The notes under the pieces were generated by a model, which had not been told where the DNA came from, made no database searches, and saw only the letters and a program-made list of their open reading frames with translations. A program made the position numbers and the translations under genes. Shown here piece after piece: positions 7,616 to 13,076 of a stretch of 13,153 nt of DNA. The DNA lies in contig JAFNZJ010000096.1 of the NCBI GenBank assembly GCA_017382915.1, forward strand, positions 1 to 13,153, read 5' to 3'. The DNA comes from Clostridia bacterium (GTDB lineage Bacteria > Bacillota > Clostridia > Oscillospirales > Acutalibacteraceae). The first letter of the stretch is position 1. Each line of letters starts with the position of its first letter.

Positions 7616-8800
7616 ATGCAAGAGATTAAATGCCCAAAATGCGGTGAAGTTTTTAAGGTTGATGAATCGGGTTATGCCGCCATAGTAAAGCAGGTGCGCG
7701 ACCATGAGTTTACGGCCGAAATTGCCATGCGTGAAAAGGCTTTGGAAAATGAAAAACAAACCGCCGTTGAGCTTGCCATAAATAAAACCGCTGCCAAATC
7801 AGGGCAGGAGCTGGCCGAAAAATCTACCGAAATTGCCCGCCTTAAGGGTGAGCTTCAGCTTAGCCGCGCCAATGCCGATTTAGCGGTTAAAAACGCTGTG
7901 GCCGAAAAAGATTCAATGATTTTAGAGCTTAAAAATAAGCTTGCCCTTTTAGGCAGTGAGCAGGCGGTTAAAGAGCAGTCGCTTATAACCCAGTATGAGG
8001 CACAGCTTAAATTCAAGGACGAGGAAATTGAACGCTATAAGGACTTTAAGGCAAAGCAGTCCACCAAAATGGTGGGCGAAAGCCTTGAACAGCACTGCGA
8101 AATTGAATTTAATAAACTGCGTGCCACAGGCTTTAAAGACGCATATTTTGAAAAGGACAACGACGCAAGAACAGGCAGTAAGGGCGACTATATTTTTAGG
8201 GAGTCTAAAGACGGGGTTGAATTCATTTCAATTATGTTTGAAATGAAAAACCAAAACGAAACCACCGCCACCAAACATAAAAATGAAGACTTTTTTAAAG
8301 AGTTGGATAAAGACCGCCGAGAGAAAAACTGCGAATATGCTGTGCTGGTATCCCTTTTAGAGGAGGACAGCGAGCTTTATAACAGCGGAATTGTGGATGT
8401 TTCACACCGATATGAAAAAATGTATGTTATACGCCCGCAGTTTTTTATTCCGCTTATTACACTGCTTCGCAATGCGGCGCTAAATTCACTTCAATATAAA
8501 ACCGAGCTTGCGGTTATTAAAAATCAAAATCTTGATATTACCCACTTTGAAGAGGATATGAACGATTTTAAAGAAAAATTTGGTCGCAACTTCCGCCTGG
8601 CAAGTGAAAAATTCCAAAAGGCAATTGATGAAATAGATAAAACAATTGACCATCTGCAAAAAACTAAGGACGCTCTGCTTTCTTCTGAAAACAATCTGCG
8701 CCTTGCCAATAATAAGGCCGAGGAGCTTACAATTAAGCGCCTGACCAAAAACAACCCCACAATGCAGCAAAAGTTTGCCGAACTACAGCAAAATAAATAA
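7616..8800 (+). CDS. DUF2130 protein: zinc-ribbon-like N-terminus, coiled coil and PD-(D/E)XK-like core
   Basis: A 394-residue protein of the DUF2130 family. Residues 6-9 are CPKC, half of a zinc ribbon, though I see no second CxxC pair close by. Residues about 30-150 are a long charged coiled coil. The conserved family block runs from about 150 to 290 (MVGESLEQHCEIEFNKL, then GSKGDYIFRE, then FEMKNQ). E155/E158, D191 and E209-M-K211 are arranged like a PD-(D/E)XK nuclease core, with 17 residues between the aspartate and the ExK. A second coiled coil covers about 310-375. The overall shape recalls RmuC-type proteins. No signal peptide or membrane helix, so it should be cytosolic. It is a single-gene unit with its own promoter, a strong AAAGGAG site 8 nt before the ATG, and a terminator. 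Family membership is firm; nuclease activity is inferred only from the residue pattern. Confidence 0.85.
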   Translation: MQEIKCPKCGEVFKVDESGYAAIVKQVRDHEFTAEIAMREKALENEKQTAVELAINKTAAKSGQELAEKSTEIARLKGELQLSRANADLAVKNAVAEKDSMILELKNKLALLGSEQAVKEQSLITQYEAQLKFKDEEIERYKDFKAKQSTKMVGESLEQHCEIEFNKLRATGFKDAYFEKDNDARTGSKGDYIFRESKDGVEFISIMFEMKNQNETTATKHKNEDFFKELDKDRREKNCEYAVLVSLLEEDSELYNSGIVDVSHRYEKMYVIRPQFFIPLITLLRNAALNSLQYKTELAVIKNQNLDITHFEEDMNDFKEKFGRNFRLASEKFQKAIDEIDKTIDHLQKTKDALLSSENNLRLANNKAEELTIKRLTKNNPTMQQKFAELQQNK

Positions 8801-8810
8801 TAAATTTTTA

Positions 8811-8845
8811 AAACCGCCCGCAAAGTTTTTATGGGCGGTTTTTTT
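8811..8845 (+). terminator. Intrinsic terminator after the DUF2130 gene
   Basis: Perfect 9-bp stem AAACCGCCC (8811-8819) with GGGCGGTTT (8833-8841), 13-nt loop, followed by a run of T's to 8845. Confidence 0.92.
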
Positions 8846-8869
8846 ATTGCTTTAATGGGGCTTTTGTTC

Positions 8870-8898
8870 TTGACAAACGGGGCAAAAACAAATATAAT
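8870..8898 (+). promoter_or_regulatory. Promoter of tRNA-Ser
   Basis: An exact consensus promoter: TTGACA (8870-8875), 17-nt spacer, TATAAT (8893-8898). The start would fall near 8905, about 18 nt before the mature 5' end, as is usual for a stable RNA gene. Confidence 0.9.
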
Positions 8899-8922
8899 AT
8901 CTTAGTACCTAATTTAATATAC

Positions 8923-9011
8923 GGAGACGTATCGAAGTGGTCATAACGGGGCTGACTCGAAATCAGTTAGCGCGCAAGCGCCCGCGAGTTCGAATCTCGC
9001 CGTCTCCGCCA
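8923..9011 (+). tRNA. tRNA-Ser(CGA)
   Basis: An 89-nt class II tRNA reading UCG serine codons. Acceptor stem GGAGACG (8923-8929) pairs with CGTCTCC (9001-9007). The anticodon loop is CTCGAAA between CTGA and TCAG, giving anticodon CGA. A long variable arm (GCGCGCAAGCGCC region) marks it as a serine tRNA. The T arm is GCGAG-TTCGAAT-CTCGC. Discriminator G is at 9008 and CCA is encoded at 9009-9011. It is transcribed alone, with its own consensus promoter and terminator. Confidence 0.96.
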
Positions 9012-9012
9012 G

Positions 9013-9048
9013 AAAACGACAGGTTCTGACAGGAATCTGTCGTTTTTA
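9013..9048 (+). terminator. Intrinsic terminator of tRNA-Ser
   Basis: Perfect 10-bp stem AAAACGACAG (9013-9022) with CTGTCGTTTT (9037-9046), 14-nt loop, T run at its 3' side. It starts 2 nt after the encoded CCA. Confidence 0.85.
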
Positions 9049-9054
9049 ACTAGG

Positions 9055-9245
9055 TGCGCCTATCGGCGCGTGAAGTTTGCTTCACAAGTGAAGTTGTCCT
9101 GCGGACAGTGTTGTTTCTGCGGAAGTGGGTGGCGCACTTAACTTCACTTTGTGCAACAGCAAAAAACTTCATTATGCCTACGGCATAACTTCACATCGGT
9201 GTTAGCCGATACTTCACTAATGATACGAAAGTTCAACTTCGTGCG
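9055..9245. repeat. Intergenic stem-loop array with GTGAAG/CTTCAC words
   Basis: The gene-free stretch 9012-9327 holds this array between two terminators. Words on the left read GTGAAG (9070-9075, 9088-9093) and on the right CTTCAC (9080-9085, 9142-9147, 9189-9194, 9212-9217). Between them sit small hairpins: GCGCC/GGCGC (about 9055-9069), GTCC-tgc-GGAC (9096-9106), TTATGCC-tac-GGCATAA (9172-9188, a perfect 7-bp stem) and ATCGG/CCGAT (9195-9210). No credible protein is encoded: the only long open frame is alanine-poor, lacks a ribosome site and crosses the hairpins. Function unknown. Confidence 0.75.
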
Positions 9246-9254
9246 AAAAACCGC

Positions 9255-9293
9255 AAAAAAGACAAGGCTAATTCTTAAGCCTTGTCTTTTTTT
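9255..9293. terminator. Bidirectional intrinsic terminator
   Basis: Perfect 9-bp stem GACAAGGCT (9261-9269) with AGCCTTGTC (9278-9286), flanked by six A's on the left and seven T's on the right. On the minus strand it ends the membrane-protein unit whose last stop is at 9328; on the plus strand it would stop any readthrough from the tRNA side. Confidence 0.88.
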
Positions 9294-9327
9294 CTTCTTA
9301 CTTATTTCCTTTTCACTTTTTCCTACC

Positions 9328-9930
9328 CTAACTTAAAATAACATTTACTGCCCAGGATAAAATGTTAACAAATTTTCCAAACGCAAAATACATACACGGC
9401 GCATATACGGCTACGGTGAGCAGGTCAATTATAACACCTTTAGCGCTGGGTTTAGCTTTACGGAATTTAAATATGTATAAAGCAAGCAAAACAATTAATC
9501 CCACAATGGCTATTATACCTGCCACCAAACAACAAGGAAATGCCACCGGGCGGGCATCAATTGCATTAAATTTTATTAGTTTGTAAACGGTGCCTGCACA
9601 GTATACAGTTACCGCACATAATGCCGAAACTATAACGGCAGTTAGGCTGGTTTTAATGGTTAAACAGTTTTCTGTGGTCTTTTTAAATATAGCAGTAAAA
9701 AGTGATGTCAATATAAGCGCCACGCCAAATAAAAGGACTACAAATTGCCAACTGCTTATGAACACCCCTATTGCAAACGACAATAATATATCAGAATCTG
9801 CTGCACCGATTATGCCAATACTGCCGGATGGAGTGCCGCAAAGCATAAATATTATAGTAGCCACTACATACAAAAGGTTGACCGCGCCTAAAATGCCTGT
9901 TATTAAACTAAAAAGATTTAACTTTTTCAT
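9328..9930 (-). CDS. Polytopic membrane protein of unknown function (about five helices)
   Basis: A 200-residue hydrophobic protein I do not recognise. Likely membrane segments are near 8-32, 48-82 (long, possibly two), 92-116, 133-154 and 165-198. The short polar links carry Lys/Arg mainly at 83-92 and 155-163, suggesting those loops face the cytoplasm. There is no signal peptide with a cleavage site and no conserved catalytic motif visible. ATG 9930 follows AGAGGTG by 6 nt. It lies 69 nt after the YitT-family gene with no terminator or convincing promoter between, so it is probably the last gene of the lipoprotein-yitT unit. It ends 35 nt before a bidirectional terminator. Confidence 0.75.
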   Translation of the reverse strand: MKKLNLFSLITGILGAVNLLYVVATIIFMLCGTPSGSIGIIGAADSDILLSFAIGVFISSWQFVVLLFGVALILTSLFTAIFKKTTENCLTIKTSLTAVIVSALCAVTVYCAGTVYKLIKFNAIDARPVAFPCCLVAGIIAIVGLIVLLALYIFKFRKAKPSAKGVIIDLLTVAVYAPCMYFAFGKFVNILSWAVNVILS

Positions 9931-9999
9931 TTAAAACACCTCTTATATTATTCTATTTCAACAAATTGGTTGTAAATACTTGCATCGGTTAAAGGATTT

Positions 10000-10866
10000 T
10001 TATTTAACATCGTCGGTTTTATTCCACCTAAAGTTGCCCCAAACACCGTTTACCTCACTAAAATATATAAATGAATCGGGGTGCTTGCGGGCAAGCTTGA
10101 TTAGGTCGTTCATTTGGCGCATATTTATAATGGTTACTATGGTTTTTTTGCGCTCGGCAGTAAACATACCCTCACAATCAATGATGGTGGCACCGTGCTT
10201 AAGGTTTTGTAAAATATCCTCTTTAAACGCTTCGGGATTGTTGGTTATAATATGTGCCTCCACCGCGTTGCGGGTGGTCTTTAAAATGTAGTTCATTGCC
10301 ACATTAAAAATAAGCATTTGCGCTACCGACATTATAATGCTTTCAATATTGCCGTAAACAAAAAATGAAAGACCAATTATTATGTAACAAAAGGCAGATA
10401 TAAGGCTTTCAATATTCATATAAGGTCTTTTTCGCTGTACCATGCATGCAACAATATCCACCCCGCCCGATGAGCCGCCGATTTTAATCATAAGTGCGGT
10501 GCGGGCGCCCAAAATTATGCCGGATGCCAATACCGAAATCCATGCATTATTTGGGGATATATAGCGGTAAAAATCCACCTTTTCCATTAAAATCATCATA
10601 ACCGATGAAATTGCCGTAAAAAGGCCTGTGTAAATAACATACTTTTTGCTTATAAAAAACCAGGCGACTATAAGCAGGGGTATGTTTATGGCAAGCGAGA
10701 TATAACCTAAATTTATGCCGGTTAATTTTTGGGTCATCATAGCAATACCGTCAACACCGCTTGGGGCAAAATTGGCAGGATTTACAAAGCTGTACAAACC
10801 TATTGCCGAAAAGGCCGACGCTACAATAATTATAAATAAATCTATAACGGTTTGAAACTTTTTTAA
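10000..10866 (-). CDS. YitT-family membrane protein (DUF161 + DUF2179), start codon degenerate
   Basis: The recognisable protein is 288 residues, the family's usual ~280-290. Residues about 8-195 form a five- to six-helix membrane domain, with the family block SFVNPANFAPSGVDGIAMM in the first loop and GGSSGGVDIV in the middle. Residues about 205-285 are the soluble DUF2179 domain (ATIIDCEGMFTAERKKTIVT, ending in VNGVWGNF). I extend it upstream of the first TTG (10797) because the first helix (IDLFIIIVASAFSAIGLYSF) is encoded upstream of it. The site AGAGGTG lies 5 nt before codon 10866-10864, which is TTA, not ATG/GTG/TTG. An in-frame stop lies at 10884-10882, so no normal start exists in between. 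Translation may begin weakly at TTA, or the base may be a mutation or assembly error. It follows the lipoprotein gene by 10 nt. Physiological function of the family is unclear. Confidence 0.8.
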   Translation of the reverse strand, partial: LKKFQTVIDLFIIIVASAFSAIGLYSFVNPANFAPSGVDGIAMMTQKLTGINLGYISLAINIPLLIVAWFFISKKYVIYTGLFTAISSVMMILMEKVDFYRYISPNNAWISVLASGIILGARTALMIKIGGSSGGVDIVACMVQRKRPYMNIESLISAFCYIIIGLSFFVYGNIESIIMSVAQMLIFNVAMNYILKTTRNAVEAHIITNNPEAFKEDILQNLKHGATIIDCEGMFTAERKKTIVTIINMRQMNDLIKLARKHPDSFIYFSEVNGVWGNFRWNKTDDVK

Positions 10867-10876
10867 TTGAGCACCT

Positions 10877-11299
10877 CTATTTTACTAAATCAACAGCCTC
10901 TTGATATGTCATTGCGCCTGCTTCAACCGCATCACTTCTATATCCATTCGGAGAGCATCTGTCTTCTTTCATTTTTTTCAGCAATTCCTGCTTTTCGCCA
11001 AATTCATATGAAAAGGTCCAGTAAAGTTCCCTGCCGTTTTTGCCTTCTCGTACCTCAGCTATATAGTTTCCGCTTTTTTCGGCTTCAACATTATAATAAC
11101 TATAATCACAATAACCGTTATTGATGGTTTCAATATATTCAACCCACTCGGCATCCTCAACGGCAAGTATCTCTGCTTTCATTACAAGGTCTTTTACCTC
11201 TAATTCGTCGGGTGTCATCTCGCGTGAGCAACCCGCAAAGGATAAAATTATTAAAGCAAACATTAAACTTAGCGTTAAAATAAAGGTAATTTTTTTCAT
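10877..11299 (-). CDS. Small lipoprotein of unknown function
   Basis: A 140-residue secreted, lipid-anchored protein. The N-terminus MKKITFILTLSLMFALIILS is a lipoprotein signal peptide, followed by FAGC with the modified cysteine at C24 (phenylalanine at -3 is a mild deviation). The mature part is acidic, tyrosine-rich around 60-72 (NNGYCDYSYYNVEAE), and ends in a helical segment containing TYQEAVDLV. It should sit on the outer face of the membrane. I start at ATG 11299: GAGGTG lies 7 nt upstream. An upstream GTG (11314) would add five residues and has no separate ribosome site. It is first in a likely unit with the YitT-family gene (10 nt downstream), driven by the promoter at 11323-11351. 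No family recognised; the 4-residue CDYS/SYY stretch gives no clue. Confidence 0.78.
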   Translation of the reverse strand: MKKITFILTLSLMFALIILSFAGCSREMTPDELEVKDLVMKAEILAVEDAEWVEYIETINNGYCDYSYYNVEAEKSGNYIAEVREGKNGRELYWTFSYEFGEKQELLKKMKEDRCSPNGYRSDAVEAGAMTYQEAVDLVK

Positions 11300-11322
11300 A
11301 GCTACACACCTCACTTATGGTA

Positions 11323-11351
11323 ATTATAGCATAAAAGTGGTAAAGGGGCAA
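11323..11351 (-). promoter_or_regulatory. Promoter of the lipoprotein-yitT unit
   Basis: Minus strand -35 TTGCCC (11351-11346), 17-nt spacer, -10 TATAAT (11328-11323) with an upstream TGC forming an extended -10. The block TTTATGCTATAAT is identical in the promoters at 12062 and 12903. Confidence 0.8.
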
Positions 11352-11365
11352 GGAGTAAGTTTAGC

Positions 11366-11499
11366 GTTATGAGCGCTTCGCGCGTGATGATTTTGCTACG
11401 CAAAAGTTATGATATGATTGCCATACAGTTTTGCCGTAGGCAAATTATAACAATGCGTAGCATTTCATAACTCATAACTTGCCGAAGGCAATCATAGTT
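11366..11499. repeat. Intergenic stem-loop array with GTTATGA/TCATAAC words and 3-nt-loop hairpins
   Basis: Five small hairpins, each with exactly three loop bases: GCGC-ttc-GCGC (11373-11383), TTTTGC-tac-GCAAAA (11391-11405), TTTGCC-gta-GGCAAA (11430-11444), AATGC-gta-GCATT (11452-11464), TTGCC-gaa-GGCAA (11479-11491). Between them are GTTATGA (11366-11372, 11406-11412; variant GTGATGA at 11384-11390) on the left and TCATAAC (11465-11471, 11472-11478; variant TTATAAC at 11445-11451) on the right. The right words are reverse complements of the left ones. No gene is present. Function unknown. Confidence 0.8.
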
Positions 11500-11500
11500 G

Positions 11501-11537
11501 AAAAAGAAAAGACACGCTCTCGCGTGTCTTTCTTTTT
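11501..11537. terminator. Intrinsic terminator of the DUF3592-like gene (bidirectional)
   Basis: Stem AGACACGC / GCGTGTCT (core GACACGC 11511-11517 with GCGTGTC 11522-11528, loop TCTC) flanked by A-rich sequence on the left and T-rich on the right, so each strand ends in T's. It lies about 50 nt past the stop codon at 11586. Confidence 0.85.
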
Positions 11538-11585
11538 CTGGGACCGACACTCAAAATGGAACCGGTCTAAAAACCTTAGATTTTC
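11538..11585 (-). repeat. 3' tail element, copy C (most divergent)
   Basis: Sequence between the stop codon at 11586 and the terminator. On the minus strand it reads GGTTTTTAGACCGGTTCC then TTTTGAGTGTCGG. It resembles the tail beyond 13077 (GGTTTTCAACCAGTTC then TTTTTCGGACAC). GACCG and CGGTC within it can pair across about 16 nt. Confidence 0.4.
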
Positions 11586-12044
11586 TTAAAATAAAAACGA
11601 ACAACCACCAAGCATAAACAAAACACCAAATAAAACTAATACTATCGAATAAATATCAAACTTCTGATTGTTAATATCAGTTTTTACATATGCGATCTTT
11701 GGAAAGCGTTCAATGTACACTACTGAAACAAACCTTGGCATCTGCTTAGATGTAACAAATTCAATATATCGAATAGTATAGTGCTTTTGGTTTACTTGAT
11801 ATTCATATTTTCCTTTGCTATAATTTTTAATTTTCATCACAACTCGAATTGGTCCACGAAAAAATCTTTGTCCATATACCGGAACATCTTTTTTGTGTTT
11901 TACATAAATTAATGATGCCGTGACTTTAGCAACACTATTTTTATTATGCTCAAATGTCCTGTAAATCAAGAAAAATAATCCTGCTGCTAAAACATGCAAT
12001 ATTCCTAAAGAAATAAAAACAATACCAAGAAGTTTCACTTTCAT
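11586..12044 (-). CDS. DUF3592-like membrane protein, two helices around an extracytoplasmic domain
   Basis: A 152-residue protein with one helix at about 7-28 (IVFISLGILHVLAAGLFFLI), a soluble beta-rich middle, and a second helix at about 129-150. The middle part follows the DUF3592 pattern: a strand AKVTASLIYVKHKK, then YEYQVNQKHYTI, then a segment ending VSVVYIERFPKIAYV, which is the usual YxxxxPxxA-type ending. Membership is a pattern-based call without a search. The start is ATG 12044. A GTG immediately before it (12047) is only 3 nt from AAAGG, while the ATG has 6 nt. The predicted transcript start near 12055 leaves a very short leader of about 11 nt. The gene has its own promoter and terminator, so it is an orphan unit. 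Its coding sequence looks more AT-rich than the genes at 79-8800. Confidence 0.7.
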   Translation of the reverse strand: MKVKLLGIVFISLGILHVLAAGLFFLIYRTFEHNKNSVAKVTASLIYVKHKKDVPVYGQRFFRGPIRVVMKIKNYSKGKYEYQVNQKHYTIRYIEFVTSKQMPRFVSVVYIERFPKIAYVKTDINNQKFDIYSIVLVLFGVLFMLGGCSFLF

Positions 12045-12061
12045 CACCGACCTTTATGTGT

Positions 12062-12090
12062 ATTATAGCATAAAGGCGGCAAAGCAGCAA
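12062..12090 (-). promoter_or_regulatory. Promoter of the DUF3592-like gene
   Basis: -35 TTGCTG (12090-12085), 17-nt spacer, extended -10 TGCTATAAT with TATAAT at 12067-12062. The segment 12042-12074 matches 12883-12915 at 30 of 33 positions, including the AAAGG ribosome site. Confidence 0.8.
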
Positions 12091-12176
12091 TACCTCTTCA
12101 CTATTCACTATTACCTCTTACTTCCCAAAAATCCCGTATCAAACTTTATTTTAGGTAAGAGTGAAGAGGTAAGAAG
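12091..12176. repeat. Intergenic inverted-repeat region (CCTCTTCACT / AGTGAAGAGG)
   Basis: The left part has CCTCTTCACT (12093-12102) followed by TTCACTATT and CCTCTTACTTC. The right part has AGTGAAGAGG (12160-12169) and AAGAAGT. The two halves are imperfect reverse complements and could fold into one long stem with about 40-50 nt between. It contains the CTTCAC word of the array at 9055-9245. No gene seen. Confidence 0.6.
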
Positions 12177-12208
12177 TAAAAATCCGCCCTCTTACGAGAA
12201 CGGATTTT
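12177..12208 (-). terminator. Terminator-like hairpin after the 12269-12880 gene
   Basis: Stem AAAATCCG (12179-12186) with CGGATTTT (12201-12208). The 14-nt interior carries a small CTC/GAG helix. On the minus strand it ends in GGATTTTTA. The hairpin at 13047-13076 is the same apart from one loop base. Confidence 0.75.
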
Positions 12209-12268
12209 CGTTTGGGAGTTTTGAACTTAATGACTCGAATGAAATGTGCCTGAAAACCGAGTAATTTC
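12209..12268 (-). repeat. 3' tail element, copy A
   Basis: Lies between the stop codon at 12269 and its terminator hairpin. On the minus strand it begins AAGAAATTACTCGGTTTTCA, closely matching AAGAAATAAACTCGGTTTTC in the copy at 13077-13131. ACTCG and CGAGT inside it can pair across about 20 nt. Confidence 0.5.
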
Positions 12269-12880
12269 TTAATCTTGAATATTATTAGAATCTTTATTTT
12301 GTGTAAATAAAACTATGGTAAAAATATATGTGCAAAGTTTTGCTACTATACTGTAAACGCTATTTGATGGTGTTAACATGCTTAAATACGAGAAAAAATC
12401 ATTCCCCATATTTCGTATCATTGTGATTAAACGAATATACTCTAAAACATTAAACAATGCACCTAAAATAAAGGCACCACCTAATATAATCCAACTCAAT
12501 TTATTTAAATTAAGTTTGTTTTTTAGCAACCATTGGTTTCCCCAAAAAATAACAACAAAAATAATCAAAGGTCTAATTATTTCATACACTAATGCGATAA
12601 TTTCACTGAATAGAAATACAGATACAATTTGTTCAAATATGAAAAATCCAACTACTAAACAAATCGATTTTAAAACTGACTTCGAACTGATATTAGGTTT
12701 TGAAGCAATTAAAAAGCACCCAAACAAAGCAATATAAAAAACGATACTTGTTACTATGTAACCCAAGGGTTGCGAAAATGATAAAATCGAAAGTATTGTT
12801 GTTCTCAAAGGAGATTCTATCAAAAAGGATGATGCTAAAATTAACATAGATGAAATTTGTTTTTGTTTTGTAGAATTCAT
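12269..12880 (-). CDS. Polytopic membrane protein of unknown function (about six helices)
   Basis: A 203-residue, very hydrophobic protein that I do not recognise. Likely helices are near 8-22, 38-59, 70-93, 95-115, 128-152 and 176-194. The C-terminus is polar (TQNKDSNNIQD) and the N-terminus polar and basic (MNSTKQKQ). No catalytic motif is visible. I start it at ATG 12880. An open frame continues upstream to a TTG at 12931, but that lies inside the -35 box of the promoter, so it cannot be translated from this transcript. The ribosome site AAAGGTTGG is about 7-11 nt before the ATG. It is a single-gene unit with its own promoter and terminator hairpin. The coding sequence is AT-rich relative to the left half of the window, perhaps from lateral acquisition, perhaps only because of hydrophobic codons. 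Confidence 0.65.
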   Translation of the reverse strand: MNSTKQKQISSMLILASSFLIESPLRTTILSILSFSQPLGYIVTSIVFYIALFGCFLIASKPNISSKSVLKSICLVVGFFIFEQIVSVFLFSEIIALVYEIIRPLIIFVVIFWGNQWLLKNKLNLNKLSWIILGGAFILGALFNVLEYIRLITMIRNMGNDFFSYLSMLTPSNSVYSIVAKLCTYIFTIVLFTQNKDSNNIQD

Positions 12881-12902
12881 AAAATCACCAACCTTTAAGT
12901 GT

Positions 12903-12931
12903 ATTATAGCATAAAAGAGGCGGGGTGGCAA
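12903..12931 (-). promoter_or_regulatory. Promoter of the 12269-12880 gene
   Basis: -35 TTGCCA (12931-12926), 17-nt spacer, extended -10 TGCTATAAT with TATAAT at 12908-12903. Near-identical to the promoter and leader at 12042-12074. Confidence 0.8.
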
Positions 12932-12933
12932 TA

Positions 12934-13040
12934 ATTATTCATTATTCATTAGCGCAAGCGACTTCATTTTTCATTATTCATTTGAAAATCCGTTCTTATT
13001 TAATGAATAATGAATGATGAATATTGAAGAATGAATAATA
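12934..13040. repeat. AT-rich inverted-repeat array (TTCATTATTCATT / AATGAATAATGAA)
   Basis: Left words ATTATTCATTATTCATTA (12935-12952) and TTTCATTATTCATTT (12968-12982) face right words AATGAATAATGAATGATGAA (13002-13021) and GAATGAATAAT (13029-13039), their reverse complements. A small hairpin AGCGCAAGCG sits between the left words, and AAAATCCG (12984-12991) in the centre repeats the stem of the nearby terminator. The whole region can form a large imperfect stem. No gene seen. Confidence 0.7.
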
Positions 13041-13044
13041 CAAA

Positions 13045-13076
13045 CAAAAATCCGCCCTCTTTCGAGAACGGATTTT
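13045..13076 (-). terminator. Terminator-like hairpin, second copy
   Basis: Stem AAAATCCG (13047-13054) with CGGATTTT (13069-13076) and an interior CTC/GAG helix; on the minus strand it ends in GGATTTTTG. It matches the hairpin at 12177-12208. It presumably ends a minus-strand gene whose body lies beyond 13153. Confidence 0.7.

Noticed and set aside
9055..9245. A CRISPR array in the repeat region after the tRNA
   Set aside because: The repeated words are only six bases, occur in both orientations with variable spacing, and there are no 25-40 nt direct repeats, unique spacers or cas genes.
8990..9330. An integration (att) site at the tRNA-Ser 3' end
   Set aside because: No second copy of the tRNA 3' end and no integrase are visible in the window; the tRNA is followed directly by its terminator.
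9151..9336. A 61-codon plus-strand reading frame across the array
   Set aside because: It crosses several hairpins and a terminator, has no ribosome site, and its product has no protein-like pattern.
9931..9999. A separate promoter for the 200-residue membrane protein (TTTACA-18-AATAAT)
   Set aside because: The implied transcript start falls inside the ribosome site, about 10 nt before the ATG, so readthrough from the YitT-family gene is more likely.
12881..12931. An N-terminal extension of the six-helix membrane protein from TTG 12931
   Set aside because: The TTG is within the -35 box of the promoter at 12903-12931 and would not be transcribed.
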